A stretch of DNA of 64,000 bases, taken from the NCBI RefSeq assembly GCF_005517195.1, contig NZ_CP040244.1:4854001-4918000 (forward strand), read 5' to 3'. The translations under genes and the position numbers were made by a program. Each line of letters begins with the position of its first letter. The stretch's first letter is position 1. Source of the DNA: Streptomyces vilmorinianum (GTDB taxonomy: Bacteria; Actinomycetota; Actinomycetes; Streptomycetales; Streptomycetaceae). Shown here in pieces: positions 25,345-33,375 of the stretch. Under the pieces are notes generated by a model. The model made no database searches, was not told the DNA's origin, and saw only the letters and a program-made list of their open reading frames with translations.

Positions 25345-26508
25345 TCAGGAGGACGCGGAGGCGAACCGCTCGGGTCTGAACGGCCCGATGTCGAGCGGAG
25401 GTTCTCCCCCGGTCAGGCACGCGGCGACGATCAGCCCCGTCACCGGCGCGAGGCCGATGCCCGCCCCCTCGTGTCCGCAGGCGTGCAGCAGCCCGGGGAC
25501 GCGCGGATCCGGTCCGATGGCCGGCAGGTGATCCGGCAGATACGGGCGGAAGCCCGCGTACGTCCGTATCGCCCGCACTCCGGCGAGGACCGGGAACAGC
25601 GTGGTCGCCCCGGCCGCGAGCCGCCGCAGCACCTCCGTGGAGAGGGTGCGGTCGAAGCCGACGCGCTCCCGGCTGGCGCCGATGAGGACCGGGCCCGCCG
25701 GGGTGCCCTCGACCACCGCCGAGGTCTGCAGCGCCGCCGATCCGCTGGCCACGTCCGCCACGTAGTCCGCCGCGTACACCTTGTGGCGCACCACGCGCGG
25801 CAGGGGCTCGGTGACCAGGACGAAGCCCCGGCGGGGCAGTACGGGAAGCTCGACGCCCGCGAGCCGCGCGAGGTCGCCGCCCCAGGTTCCGGCGGCGTTC
25901 ACCACGTACGGGGCGTGGATCTCCCCGGCCGTCGTACGGATTCCGCGCACCTCTCCGGACGCGCCGGTGAGCACGGCCGTGACCTCCTCGCGGAGCCTGA
26001 GCCGTACGTCTGCGATCCCGGTGCCCGCACGCAGCAGATGCGCGGCGGCGAGGGCGGGCATGACCTGGGCGTCCTGCGGATAGTGGAAGCCGCCGGCGAG
26101 GCCGGGGGCGAGATGGGGTTCGAGCTCGTGCAGCAGCTCGGCCGGCATCTCCCGGGCATGCACGCCCGCTTTTCCCTGCCCCGCGGCGAAGTCGCGCAGG
26201 GCGCGCATCCCGTCCTCGTCCGAGGCGACGACGAGTCCGCCCTTGGGCTCGTACTCGATGCCCGGCGGAAGCTGTTCGGCCAGTTCCCGCCACAACGCTC
26301 CGGAGAGCAGGGCGAGTTCGAGTTCGGGTCCGGGCTCCTTGTCGGAGACCAGGAGGTTCCCCTCCCCCGCCCCCGTGGTGCCTCCCGCGACGGGGCCGCG
26401 GTCGACGACGGTGACGGAGAGACCGGAGCGGGCGGCATAGTAGGCACAGGCCGCGCCGACGACGCCCGCGCCGACGACGATGACGTCCGAGGTGTTTCTC
26501 GTGAGCAC
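25345..26508 (-). CDS. D-hydroxyproline dehydrogenase, catalytic FAD subunit (DadA-like)
   Basis: This 387-residue FAD-dependent amino-acid oxidoreductase has VIVVGAGVVGAACAYYAARSG as its N-terminal dinucleotide motif. The usual D-amino-acid-dehydrogenase C-terminus is present (TYAGFRPYLPDHLPAIG, CGHEGAGIGLAP). With the two partner subunits it should oxidise cis-4-hydroxy-D-proline to 1-pyrroline-4-hydroxy-2-carboxylate, passing electrons to the respiratory chain. The GTG start has no ribosome site. Its -10 ends 6 bases before the GTG, so the transcript is probably leaderless. Confidence 0.9.
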   Translation of the reverse strand: MLTRNTSDVIVVGAGVVGAACAYYAARSGLSVTVVDRGPVAGGTTGAGEGNLLVSDKEPGPELELALLSGALWRELAEQLPPGIEYEPKGGLVVASDEDGMRALRDFAAGQGKAGVHAREMPAELLHELEPHLAPGLAGGFHYPQDAQVMPALAAAHLLRAGTGIADVRLRLREEVTAVLTGASGEVRGIRTTAGEIHAPYVVNAAGTWGGDLARLAGVELPVLPRRGFVLVTEPLPRVVRHKVYAADYVADVASGSAALQTSAVVEGTPAGPVLIGASRERVGFDRTLSTEVLRRLAAGATTLFPVLAGVRAIRTYAGFRPYLPDHLPAIGPDPRVPGLLHACGHEGAGIGLAPVTGLIVAACLTGGEPPLDIGPFRPERFASASS

Positions 26509-26543
26509 GTCAGTAATATTTCACATTGCACTGGATTCGCCAA
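26506..26543 (-). promoter_or_regulatory. Leaderless promoter of the dehydrogenase operon with island operator D
   Basis: On the minus strand TTGGCG (26543-26538) and AATATT (26520-26515) are 17 bases apart, and the GTG start follows six bases later. The operator variant AATGT-GAA-ATATT (26527-26515) fills the spacer and -10. Confidence 0.6.
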
Positions 26544-26616
26544 GACCCCCGCCCGAACCGGCGGGTCCGCTTGGTCGACCCCTCGGACACGGATGGGTAA
26601 CGGGACTCCCGACGCC

Positions 26617-26647
26617 TTGTCAGTGCAATTTCACATTACTATGTTAC
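26617..26647 (+). promoter_or_regulatory. Importer promoter with island operator E; 31-bp copy of the collagenase promoter
   Basis: TTGTCA (26617-26622) and TATGTT (26640-26645) are 17 bases apart. The spacer holds GCAATTTCACATT (26625-26637), an island element on the opposite strand. All 31 bases recur as the reverse complement at 36900-36930. A further half-site (CACATT at 26652-26657) lies at the expected transcript start. Confidence 0.8.
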
Positions 26648-26715
26648 CGGTCACATTCCAGCTGCCGCTCGCCGCCGAGCCGGCTGTCCGAACCCTGCTC
26701 TCGGAGTGATCACTG

Positions 26716-28464
26716 ATGGACACGCGCACCCGCACCGCACTCGCCACCACGCTGGTGGCCGCCCTCGCTCTGGGAGCGGCCGCCTGTTCCGGCGGGAAGC
26801 AGACCGGCGACGGCCGGGGAGCGAAGAACCCCGCGACCGCCAACAACGGGGCGGTGCTCGGCGGTACACCGCAGAAGGGCGGCACGCTGACCGTCCTGTC
26901 CAACCAGGACTTCAGCCACCTCGACCCGGCCCGCAACTGGGTCATGGGCGACATGGACTTCGGTACCCGGCTGCTCTACCGCACCCTGGTGACGTACAAG
27001 GCGGAACCCGGTGCGAAGGGCGGGGAGCTGGTCCCCGATCTCGCCGAGAGCCTCGGCACGTCCTCCAACGGCGCCAAGACCTGGACCTTCAGGCTCAAGC
27101 CGGGGCTGAAGTACGAGGACGGCTCGCCCATCACCGCCCAGGACGTCAAGTACAACGTCGAGCGGTCCTTCTCCCCCGACCTGCCCGGCGGCCCCGACTA
27201 CGCGGCCCGCTACCTCGCCGGCGCCGAGGGCTACCAGGGCCCGGCCCAGGGCAAGCACCTCGACTCGATCAAGACCCCCGACGACCGCACCATCGTCTTC
27301 GAACTGCGCACGCCGTTCGCCGAGTTCCCGTACGCCACCGTCCTGCCGACCTTCGCCCCGGTGCCGAAGGCGAAGGACAAGGGCCCCCAGTACGACAACC
27401 GCCCGTTCTCCTCGGGCCCGTACAAGATCGAGTCCTACGCCCGCGACAAGCAGCTCGTCCTGGTCCGCAACACGCACTGGGACCCGACGACGGACTCGGT
27501 ACGCAAGGCCTACCCGGACAAGGTGGTCGTGACGATGGGCCTGAAGGCCAATCAGATCGACGACCGGCTCATCACCTCCTCGGGCGCCGACGCCTCCGCC
27601 GTGCCCTGGGCCAAGCTGCGCCCCGAGAGCACCCCCAAGGTGCTCACCAAGAACGAGGTCAAGGCGCGGCTGCTCGCCGAGTCCACCAACTGCACCGAGA
27701 TGGTGCAGATGCACACGGGCCGCGCCCCGTTCGACGACCTCAAGGTCCGCCAGGCCGTGCAGTACGCCCTGGACCGCGAGGCGATCCTCACCGCCTCGGG
27801 CGGACCCGCCCTCAACGACCCGTCCACGGCCCTCATGCCGGGCTCCCTCTTCGAGGGCGGGAAGCAGCCCGACAACCTCAAGATCCCCGCGACCGGTGAC
27901 GTCGAGAAGGCCAAGCAGCTGCTGAAGGAGGCCGGCAAGGCGGACGGCTTCTCCACCAGCATCACCGTCTCCAACGGCGACAAGGGCGTCGCCGAGGCCG
28001 TCCAGCAGTCCCTGGGCCGGGCCGGCATCAAGGTCACCATCGAGACCGTCGACGCGTCCGCGTTCTACGACACCATCGGCGACACCAAGAACCGCACCGA
28101 CCTCGTCTACACCGGCTGGTGCCCGGACTACCCCTCCGGCTCCACCTTCCTGCCCTTCGTCTTCGACGGCCGCTACATCAAGGAGAAGGGCAACTCCGGC
28201 AACCACTCGCTCTTCCGCGACGAGGCGACCATGAAGCGGATGGACGAGATCGCCGCCATGACCGACGCCGTGCAGGCCAACAAGGCCTGGCAGCAGCTGG
28301 ACGGCGAGATCCTCGCCAAGGCCCCGACCGCGCCGGCCGTCGTGGAGCGCATGCCCCTGCTGATCGGCACCAACATCGCCGGCGCCTTCGGCCACACCTC
28401 CTTCGGCGGCCAGATCGACTACGCCACGGTCGGCCTCAAGGACCCCTCCAAGAGCGGCAGCTGA
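26716..28464 (+). CDS. Oligopeptide/dipeptide ABC transporter, substrate-binding lipoprotein
   Basis: This 582-residue family-5 extracellular solute-binding protein has a lipoprotein signal peptide ending LALGAAACSGG, so Cys24 should be lipidated and the protein anchored outside the membrane. The body has the DppA/OppA landmarks, such as GGTLTVLSNQDFSHLDPA, VPDLAESL...FRLKPGLKYEDGSPITAQDVKYNVERSF, and VRQAVQYALDREAI. GGAG precedes the ATG. It heads a five-gene importer operon whose promoter core is identical to that of the collagenase gene, so collagen-derived peptides are the likely cargo. Confidence 0.93.
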   Translation: MDTRTRTALATTLVAALALGAAACSGGKQTGDGRGAKNPATANNGAVLGGTPQKGGTLTVLSNQDFSHLDPARNWVMGDMDFGTRLLYRTLVTYKAEPGAKGGELVPDLAESLGTSSNGAKTWTFRLKPGLKYEDGSPITAQDVKYNVERSFSPDLPGGPDYAARYLAGAEGYQGPAQGKHLDSIKTPDDRTIVFELRTPFAEFPYATVLPTFAPVPKAKDKGPQYDNRPFSSGPYKIESYARDKQLVLVRNTHWDPTTDSVRKAYPDKVVVTMGLKANQIDDRLITSSGADASAVPWAKLRPESTPKVLTKNEVKARLLAESTNCTEMVQMHTGRAPFDDLKVRQAVQYALDREAILTASGGPALNDPSTALMPGSLFEGGKQPDNLKIPATGDVEKAKQLLKEAGKADGFSTSITVSNGDKGVAEAVQQSLGRAGIKVTIETVDASAFYDTIGDTKNRTDLVYTGWCPDYPSGSTFLPFVFDGRYIKEKGNSGNHSLFRDEATMKRMDEIAAMTDAVQANKAWQQLDGEILAKAPTAPAVVERMPLLIGTNIAGAFGHTSFGGQIDYATVGLKDPSKSGS

Positions 28465-28475
28465 GAGACCGTCAC

Positions 28476-29405
28476 ATGTCCACCACCACCGCACCTCTCG
28501 CCGCCGCGGGCAGCGGCCCCTGGCAGCTCGCCCGCGCCGAACTGCGCCGCCGCACCTCCGTGAGGCTCTCGCTCGCCGTCGTCGCGCTCTTCGCGCTGAT
28601 GGCCGTGGCCGCCCCGCTGCTCAGCGCGCTGGGCGGCTGGGGCCCCGAGGAGTTCGACAAGAGCGCCATCGACCCCTACCTGGGCGGCCAGCCCATCGGT
28701 CCGCTCGGCGGGGTCTCCGCCGAGCACTGGCTCGGCGTCGAACCCGTCACCGGCCGCGACCTGTTCGCCCGGGTCGTGCACGGCGCCCAGGTCTCCCTGC
28801 TCATCGCCTTCGCCGCGACCGCGATCGTCGTCCTCGCCGGGACGGCGGCCGGCATCGCCGCCGGGTACTTCGGCGGCCGCACCGACACCGTGCTCTCCCG
28901 GCTGATGGACCTGACCATGTCCTTCCCGTCCCTCATCTTCATGATCGCGATGATGTCGGTGGCCCGGGACGTCAACCGGATCCTGCTGATGACCGCCGTC
29001 ATCGGCCTCTTCGGCTGGCCCGGCATCGCCCGCGTCGTGCGCGGCCAGACCCTCTCGCTCAAGCACCGCGAGTACGTCGACGCCGCCCGCGTCGGCGGCT
29101 CGGGCCCCTGGCGGATCCTGGCCCGCGACATTCTCCCGGGCGTCGCGGGACCCGTCATCGCGTACACCACCCTGATCATCCCGGGGATGATCGCCACCGA
29201 GGCGGCGCTGAGCTATCTCGGCGTCGGCGTTCGGCCGCCCACCCCCTCGTGGGGCCAGATGATCGCCGAGAGCGTCGCCTACTACGACACGGACCCCATG
29301 TACTTCGTCGTCCCGAGCCTCTGCCTCTTCCTCACGGTGCTCGCGTTCACGCTGCTCGGCGACGCGCTGCGCGACATCCTCGACCCGAGAGGGAGCGGCG
29401 CGTGA
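28476..29405 (+). CDS. Peptide ABC transporter permease (DppC-like)
   Basis: This 309-residue inner-membrane permease has a long cytoplasmic N-terminus, a first hydrophobic helix (SLAVVALFALMAVAAPLLSAL) and a large external loop containing GVEPVTGRDLFARVVHGAQVSL. The EAA loop EYVDAARVGGSGPWRILARDILPG contacts the ATPases. This N-terminal architecture is that of DppC/OppC. It lies 12 bp after the binding protein gene and overlaps the next permease gene by 4 bp. Confidence 0.93.
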   Translation: MSTTTAPLAAAGSGPWQLARAELRRRTSVRLSLAVVALFALMAVAAPLLSALGGWGPEEFDKSAIDPYLGGQPIGPLGGVSAEHWLGVEPVTGRDLFARVVHGAQVSLLIAFAATAIVVLAGTAAGIAAGYFGGRTDTVLSRLMDLTMSFPSLIFMIAMMSVARDVNRILLMTAVIGLFGWPGIARVVRGQTLSLKHREYVDAARVGGSGPWRILARDILPGVAGPVIAYTTLIIPGMIATEAALSYLGVGVRPPTPSWGQMIAESVAYYDTDPMYFVVPSLCLFLTVLAFTLLGDALRDILDPRGSGA

Positions 29406-30388
29406 TCCTCTACCTCTCCCGCCGGCTCCTCGGCGTCCTCGGCGTGCTGATCGCCATCGCCGCCGTCACCTTCACCATCTTCTACGTCCTTCCCTCCGAC
29501 CCCGCCGCCGCGGCGTGCGGCAAGTCGTGCAGCGCCGACCGCCTGGAGGCGATCCGCGCCCACATGGGCCTGGACGACCCGCTGTGGCGCCAGTTCGCCG
29601 ACTTCGTCACCGGCATCTTCACCGGGCGCACCATGGGCAGCGGCCAGTACGCCCTGCACTGCGACTTCCCCTGCCTGGGCTACTCGTACGAGAACAGCGA
29701 GGGCGTCTGGGACCTGCTCGTGGACCGGCTCCCGGTCTCCGCCTCCCTCGCCCTGGGGGCCGCCGTGATCTGGCTGCTGCTCGGTCTCTCCGCGGGCGTC
29801 ACCGCCGCCCTGCACAAGGACACCCTCACCGACCGCGCCCTGATGGTCGGCGCGGTCGCCGCCGCCTCGCTGCCCGTCTACTTCACCTCGGTGCTGCTGA
29901 TCTTCGGGCTGATCCGGGTGACCGGGCTGCTCCCCTATCCGCAGTACGTGCCCTTCGGCTCGGACCCCCTCTCCTGGGCGTCCAACCTGCTGCTCCCCTG
30001 GCTCGCGCTCGCGATCCTGTACGCGGCCATGTACGCGCGGCAGAGCCGCAGTTCGATGATCGAGAGCATGGCGGAGCCGTACATCCGCACCGCCCGTGCC
30101 AAGGGGCTGCCGCGTCGCACGGTGGTCGTCAAGCACGGCCTGCGGGCGGGCATGACCCCCATCCTCACCATCTTCGGGATGGACCTGGGCGGCCTGCTCG
30201 CGGGCGCGGTGATCACCGAGTCCATCTTCGGCCTTCCCGGCATCGGACGGCTCTTCTACGGCGCGCTGTCCACCGGGGACCAGCCGGTCATCCTCGGCGT
30301 CACCCTGCTGGCCGCCACCTTCATCGTCGTCGCCAACCTGGCCGTCGACCTGCTGTACGCCGTCGTCGACCCGCGAGTGAGGTACTGA
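29402..30388 (+). CDS. Peptide ABC transporter permease (DppB-like)
   Basis: This 328-residue permease begins directly with a transmembrane helix (ILYLSRRLLGVLGVLIAIAAVTFTIFYVLPSDPA), the DppB/OppB hallmark. The EAA motif is EPYIRTARAKGLPRRTVVVKHGLR. An extra external segment with four cysteines (CGKSC near residue 38, and CDFPC near 88) is unusual and could form disulfides. The GTG start is coupled to the previous stop. The order C before B is reversed relative to the common dppBC arrangement. Confidence 0.93.
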   Translation: MILYLSRRLLGVLGVLIAIAAVTFTIFYVLPSDPAAAACGKSCSADRLEAIRAHMGLDDPLWRQFADFVTGIFTGRTMGSGQYALHCDFPCLGYSYENSEGVWDLLVDRLPVSASLALGAAVIWLLLGLSAGVTAALHKDTLTDRALMVGAVAAASLPVYFTSVLLIFGLIRVTGLLPYPQYVPFGSDPLSWASNLLLPWLALAILYAAMYARQSRSSMIESMAEPYIRTARAKGLPRRTVVVKHGLRAGMTPILTIFGMDLGGLLAGAVITESIFGLPGIGRLFYGALSTGDQPVILGVTLLAATFIVVANLAVDLLYAVVDPRVRY

Positions 30389-31401
30389 TGGGCCCCTCCG
30401 CCTCCTCCGCCTCCCTCCTGTCGGTACGGGACCTGACGGTCACCTTCCCGACGAAGCGCGGCCCGGTCCGGGCCGTCGACTCGCTCGCCTTCGACGTGCG
30501 GCGCGGCCGGACCCTCGGCATCGTCGGCGAGTCCGGCTCCGGCAAGTCCGTCACCTCGCTTGCCGTGATGGGCCTGCACACCGGCGCCGAGGTCACCGGC
30601 TCCGTCACCCTGGACGGACGCGAGCTGATCGGTCTGTCCGACCGCGAGCTGAACGGGCTGCGCGGCCGGAAGATGGCCATGATCTTCCAGGACCCGCTCT
30701 CCAGCCTGCACCCGTACTACACCGTCGGGGAGCAGATCGCCGAGCACCACCGGGTCCACTTCGGCTCCCGCCGCCGGGCCGCCCGTGAGCGGGCCGTCGA
30801 GGCGCTCGCCGAGGTCGGCATCCCCGAACCGCGGCGCCGGGCCGGCGAGTACCCGCACCAGTTCTCGGGCGGCATGCGCCAGCGGGTGATGATCGCGATG
30901 GCGCTGGCCTGCGAGCCGGACCTGCTGATCGCCGACGAGCCGACCACGGCCCTGGACGTCACCGTCCAGGCCCAGATCCTGGAGCTGATCGCCCGGCTCC
31001 AGCAGGAGCGTGGACTCGCCGTCGTCATGATCACGCACGATCTGGGCGTGGTCGCCCGGGTGGCCCACGACGTGCTCGTGATGTACGGCGGCCGGGCCGC
31101 CGAACACGCCCCGGTGGACGCCCTGTTCGCGGCGCCCGCCCACCCCTACACCCGCGGCCTGCTCGACTCGCTGCCCCGGCTCGACGACCCCGACGACGCC
31201 CCGCTGCGGGCGATCCCGGGCAGCCCTCCGTCGCTGCTCGACCCGGCACCGGGCTGCGCGTTCGCGCCCCGTTGCCCCCGCGCCGCCCAGGGCTCCGAGG
31301 AGGAGCGGGCGCGCTGCGCGAGCGACCGTCCGCCGCTCGGCGGCCCGGAGGGCCATCCGGTCGCCTGCCACTTCCCCGCGTACGAAGGCGTGCCCTCATG
31401 A
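30388..31401 (+). CDS. Peptide ABC transporter ATP-binding protein (DppD-like)
   Basis: This 337-residue ATPase has Walker A GESGSGKS at about 46-53, signature FSGGMRQRV, and Walker B LLIADEPT followed by the H-loop ITHD. The C-terminal oligopeptide-transporter extension contains PGCAFAPRCPRAA...CAS and ends in VACHFP, with Cys residues that in OppD/DppD proteins can hold an iron-sulfur cluster. Its ATG overlaps the permease stop by one base (TGATG). It pairs with the next ATPase as a heterodimer. Confidence 0.93.
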   Translation: MGPSASSASLLSVRDLTVTFPTKRGPVRAVDSLAFDVRRGRTLGIVGESGSGKSVTSLAVMGLHTGAEVTGSVTLDGRELIGLSDRELNGLRGRKMAMIFQDPLSSLHPYYTVGEQIAEHHRVHFGSRRRAARERAVEALAEVGIPEPRRRAGEYPHQFSGGMRQRVMIAMALACEPDLLIADEPTTALDVTVQAQILELIARLQQERGLAVVMITHDLGVVARVAHDVLVMYGGRAAEHAPVDALFAAPAHPYTRGLLDSLPRLDDPDDAPLRAIPGSPPSLLDPAPGCAFAPRCPRAAQGSEEERARCASDRPPLGGPEGHPVACHFPAYEGVPS

Positions 31402-32381
31402 CCACGACACCCCCACCTCTGCTCCGCGTACGGGATCTGACGATGACCTTCCCGGGGCGCCGGGCCCGCTCGGCCCCGGTCCGGGCGGTCGACGGCGTCG
31501 GCTTCGACGTGGCGGCGGGCGAGACGCTGGGCCTCGTCGGCGAGTCCGGCTGCGGCAAGTCGACCACCGGACGCATGATCGTCCGGCTCCTGGAACCCAC
31601 CGCCGGCTCCGTCTCGTACGACGGGCGCGACATCAGCCATCTCTCCCAGCGGGAGCTCAAGCCGCTCCGCCGTGATCTGCAGATGGTCTTCCAGGACCCG
31701 CACTCCTCCCTCAACCCGCGCCAGACCGTGGCCCGGATCATCTCCGATCCGCTGATGGTGCAGGGCAGTTCGGCGTCCGAGGCGCGCAAGCGGGCCGTCG
31801 AGCTGATGGATCTCGTCGGGCTGATCCCGGAGCACATCGACCGCTATCCGCACGAGTTCTCCGGCGGCCAGGCGCAGCGCATCGGCATCGCCCGCGCGCT
31901 CGCCACCAGCCCGCGCCTCGTCGTGGCGGACGAGCCGGTCTCCGCCCTCGACGTCTCGGTCCAGGCGCAGATCGTCAATCTGATGGAACGGCTCCAGCGC
32001 GAGCTCGGTCTCGCGTATCTCTTCATCGCCCACGACCTGTCGGTGGTGAAGCGGGTCTGCGACCGGGTCGCCGTGATGTACCTCGGGCGGATCGTGGAGA
32101 TCGGCCCGAAGGAGCGGGTGTACGCGGCCCCCGCCCATCCCTACACGCGGGCGCTGCTGTCCGCCGTGCCCCTGCCCGACCCCGCGGCCGAGCGGACCCG
32201 GGAGCGGATCACGCTGCTGGGCGACCCGCCGAGCCCGGCCGCTCCCCCGCCCGGCTGCACCTTCCATCCGCGCTGTCCGAAGGCCCAGGAGATCTGCCGG
32301 GCCGAGGCTCCGCTGTTGCGGATCGCCGCCCCGGGCGAGGCGCGGCAGGTCGCCTGCCACTTCCCCGAACCGGCGGCCTGA
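31398..32381 (+). CDS. Peptide ABC transporter ATP-binding protein (DppF-like)
   Basis: This 327-residue ATPase is the partner of the preceding one. Walker A is GESGCGKST, the Q-loop region DLQMVFQDPHSSLNPR is typical of OppF/DppF, the signature is FSGGQAQRIGIARAL, and Walker B is LVVADEPVSALD. The C-terminus ends PPGCTFHPRCPKAQEIC...VACHFPEP. The start overlaps the previous gene by 4 bp (ATGA). A two-sided hairpin ends the operon. Confidence 0.93.
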   Translation: MTTTPPPLLRVRDLTMTFPGRRARSAPVRAVDGVGFDVAAGETLGLVGESGCGKSTTGRMIVRLLEPTAGSVSYDGRDISHLSQRELKPLRRDLQMVFQDPHSSLNPRQTVARIISDPLMVQGSSASEARKRAVELMDLVGLIPEHIDRYPHEFSGGQAQRIGIARALATSPRLVVADEPVSALDVSVQAQIVNLMERLQRELGLAYLFIAHDLSVVKRVCDRVAVMYLGRIVEIGPKERVYAAPAHPYTRALLSAVPLPDPAAERTRERITLLGDPPSPAAPPPGCTFHPRCPKAQEICRAEAPLLRIAAPGEARQVACHFPEPAA

Positions 32382-32389
32382 CGCGACGG

Positions 32390-32425
32390 TGCCCCGGTCC
32401 CCGCTCGACGCGCGGGGCCGGGGCA
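32390..32425. terminator. Bidirectional hairpin between the importer operon and the OCD-like gene
   Basis: TGCCCCGG-T-CCCCGC pairs with GCGGGG-CCGGGGCA across a short loop, with one bulged T. It sits 9 bp after the ATPase stop and 12 bp before the end of the convergent OCD-like gene, so it can stop both operons. Confidence 0.8.
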
Positions 32426-32436
32426 TCGGTGTGCCG

Positions 32437-33375
32437 TCAGGCCGCGCGGGCCGCCCGGTACACGGCGCTCGCGACGGCGAGGTCCTCCCAGGCCATACCC
32501 ACGCTCTTGAAGAGGCGCGGGCGCTGCGCCGACGGCGTACGCCGGCCGTTCACCAGGTGGGCGAGGGTGCCCGCGATGTGTCCCTCGCCGATCGCCCCCT
32601 CGGCCATCGGGACCAGCAGGTCTCCGGCCTCCCGCAGCGCGGCGGTGCGCGCCTCGACGTAGACCTCGGCGCGGGCCACGAGCGCGGTGTCGGTCTCGCG
32701 GGCGGCCGGCTCGTGCGAGCCGACCGCGACGACCGTGGCGTGGGGGGCCGGCAGGGTCCCGTCGAAGAGGGGTCCGCGGGCCGTGGTGCAGCAGACGACG
32801 AGGTCGGCCTTGGCCACGTCGTCGGGCGTGCCGGTGCGGGCGGCGGGGACGCCGAGCGTCCGCGCGTATCCGGCCAGGGCGCGTGCCCCGACCGGGTTGC
32901 GCGCCACGACGACCGCCTCGGCGAGCTCGCGTACGGCGAGGACGGCCTCCAGATGTCCGTAGGCCTGGGGTCCGGAGCCGAAGAGGACGAGCCGCAGGGG
33001 CCGCTCGTCCGGTGTCAGATGGCGTACGGCGAGGGCGGAGACGGCCGGCGTACGCAGGGCGGTCAGGGCCGCGCCGTCGAGAAGGGCGAGCGGCTGCAGC
33101 GTCGCGCCGTCGAGCAGCAGATAGGAGCCGGTGATGCGGGGCAGCCCGGCGGCCGGGTTGCCGGGGGCCACCCCGGCGATCTTCACGCCGGCGTGCGAGC
33201 CGAACACCGCGGGCATGAGCAGGAGTTCACCGGCGGGTACGGACACCGCGGTACGGGACGGTCCGGCCTCGGGGTCGAGTCCGGCGCGCAGGACGTCGGC
33301 CAGCACCTCGACCGCCGCCGCCGGGTCGAGCAGGCGGGCCGTGGTCGCGGCGTCGATCTGGAGCAGGTGGGTCAC
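32437..33375 (-). CDS. Ornithine cyclodeaminase/mu-crystallin family; probable 1-pyrroline-2-carboxylate reductase
   Basis: This 312-residue protein has the OCD/mu-crystallin fold. It contains AGVKIAGVAPGNPAAGLPRITGSYLLLDGATLQPLALLDG, a Rossmann motif LVLFGSGPQAYGHLEAV, and VGSHEPAARETD. Several such proteins reduce 1-pyrroline-2-carboxylate to L-proline in trans-3-hydroxyproline degradation rather than cyclising ornithine. Its GTG start overlaps the stop of the racemase-family gene (GTGA), and the pair follows the collagenase gene. The context favours the reductase assignment; true ornithine cyclodeaminase is the alternative. Confidence 0.85.
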   Translation of the reverse strand: MTHLLQIDAATTARLLDPAAAVEVLADVLRAGLDPEAGPSRTAVSVPAGELLLMPAVFGSHAGVKIAGVAPGNPAAGLPRITGSYLLLDGATLQPLALLDGAALTALRTPAVSALAVRHLTPDERPLRLVLFGSGPQAYGHLEAVLAVRELAEAVVVARNPVGARALAGYARTLGVPAARTGTPDDVAKADLVVCCTTARGPLFDGTLPAPHATVVAVGSHEPAARETDTALVARAEVYVEARTAALREAGDLLVPMAEGAIGEGHIAGTLAHLVNGRRTPSAQRPRLFKSVGMAWEDLAVASAVYRAARAA

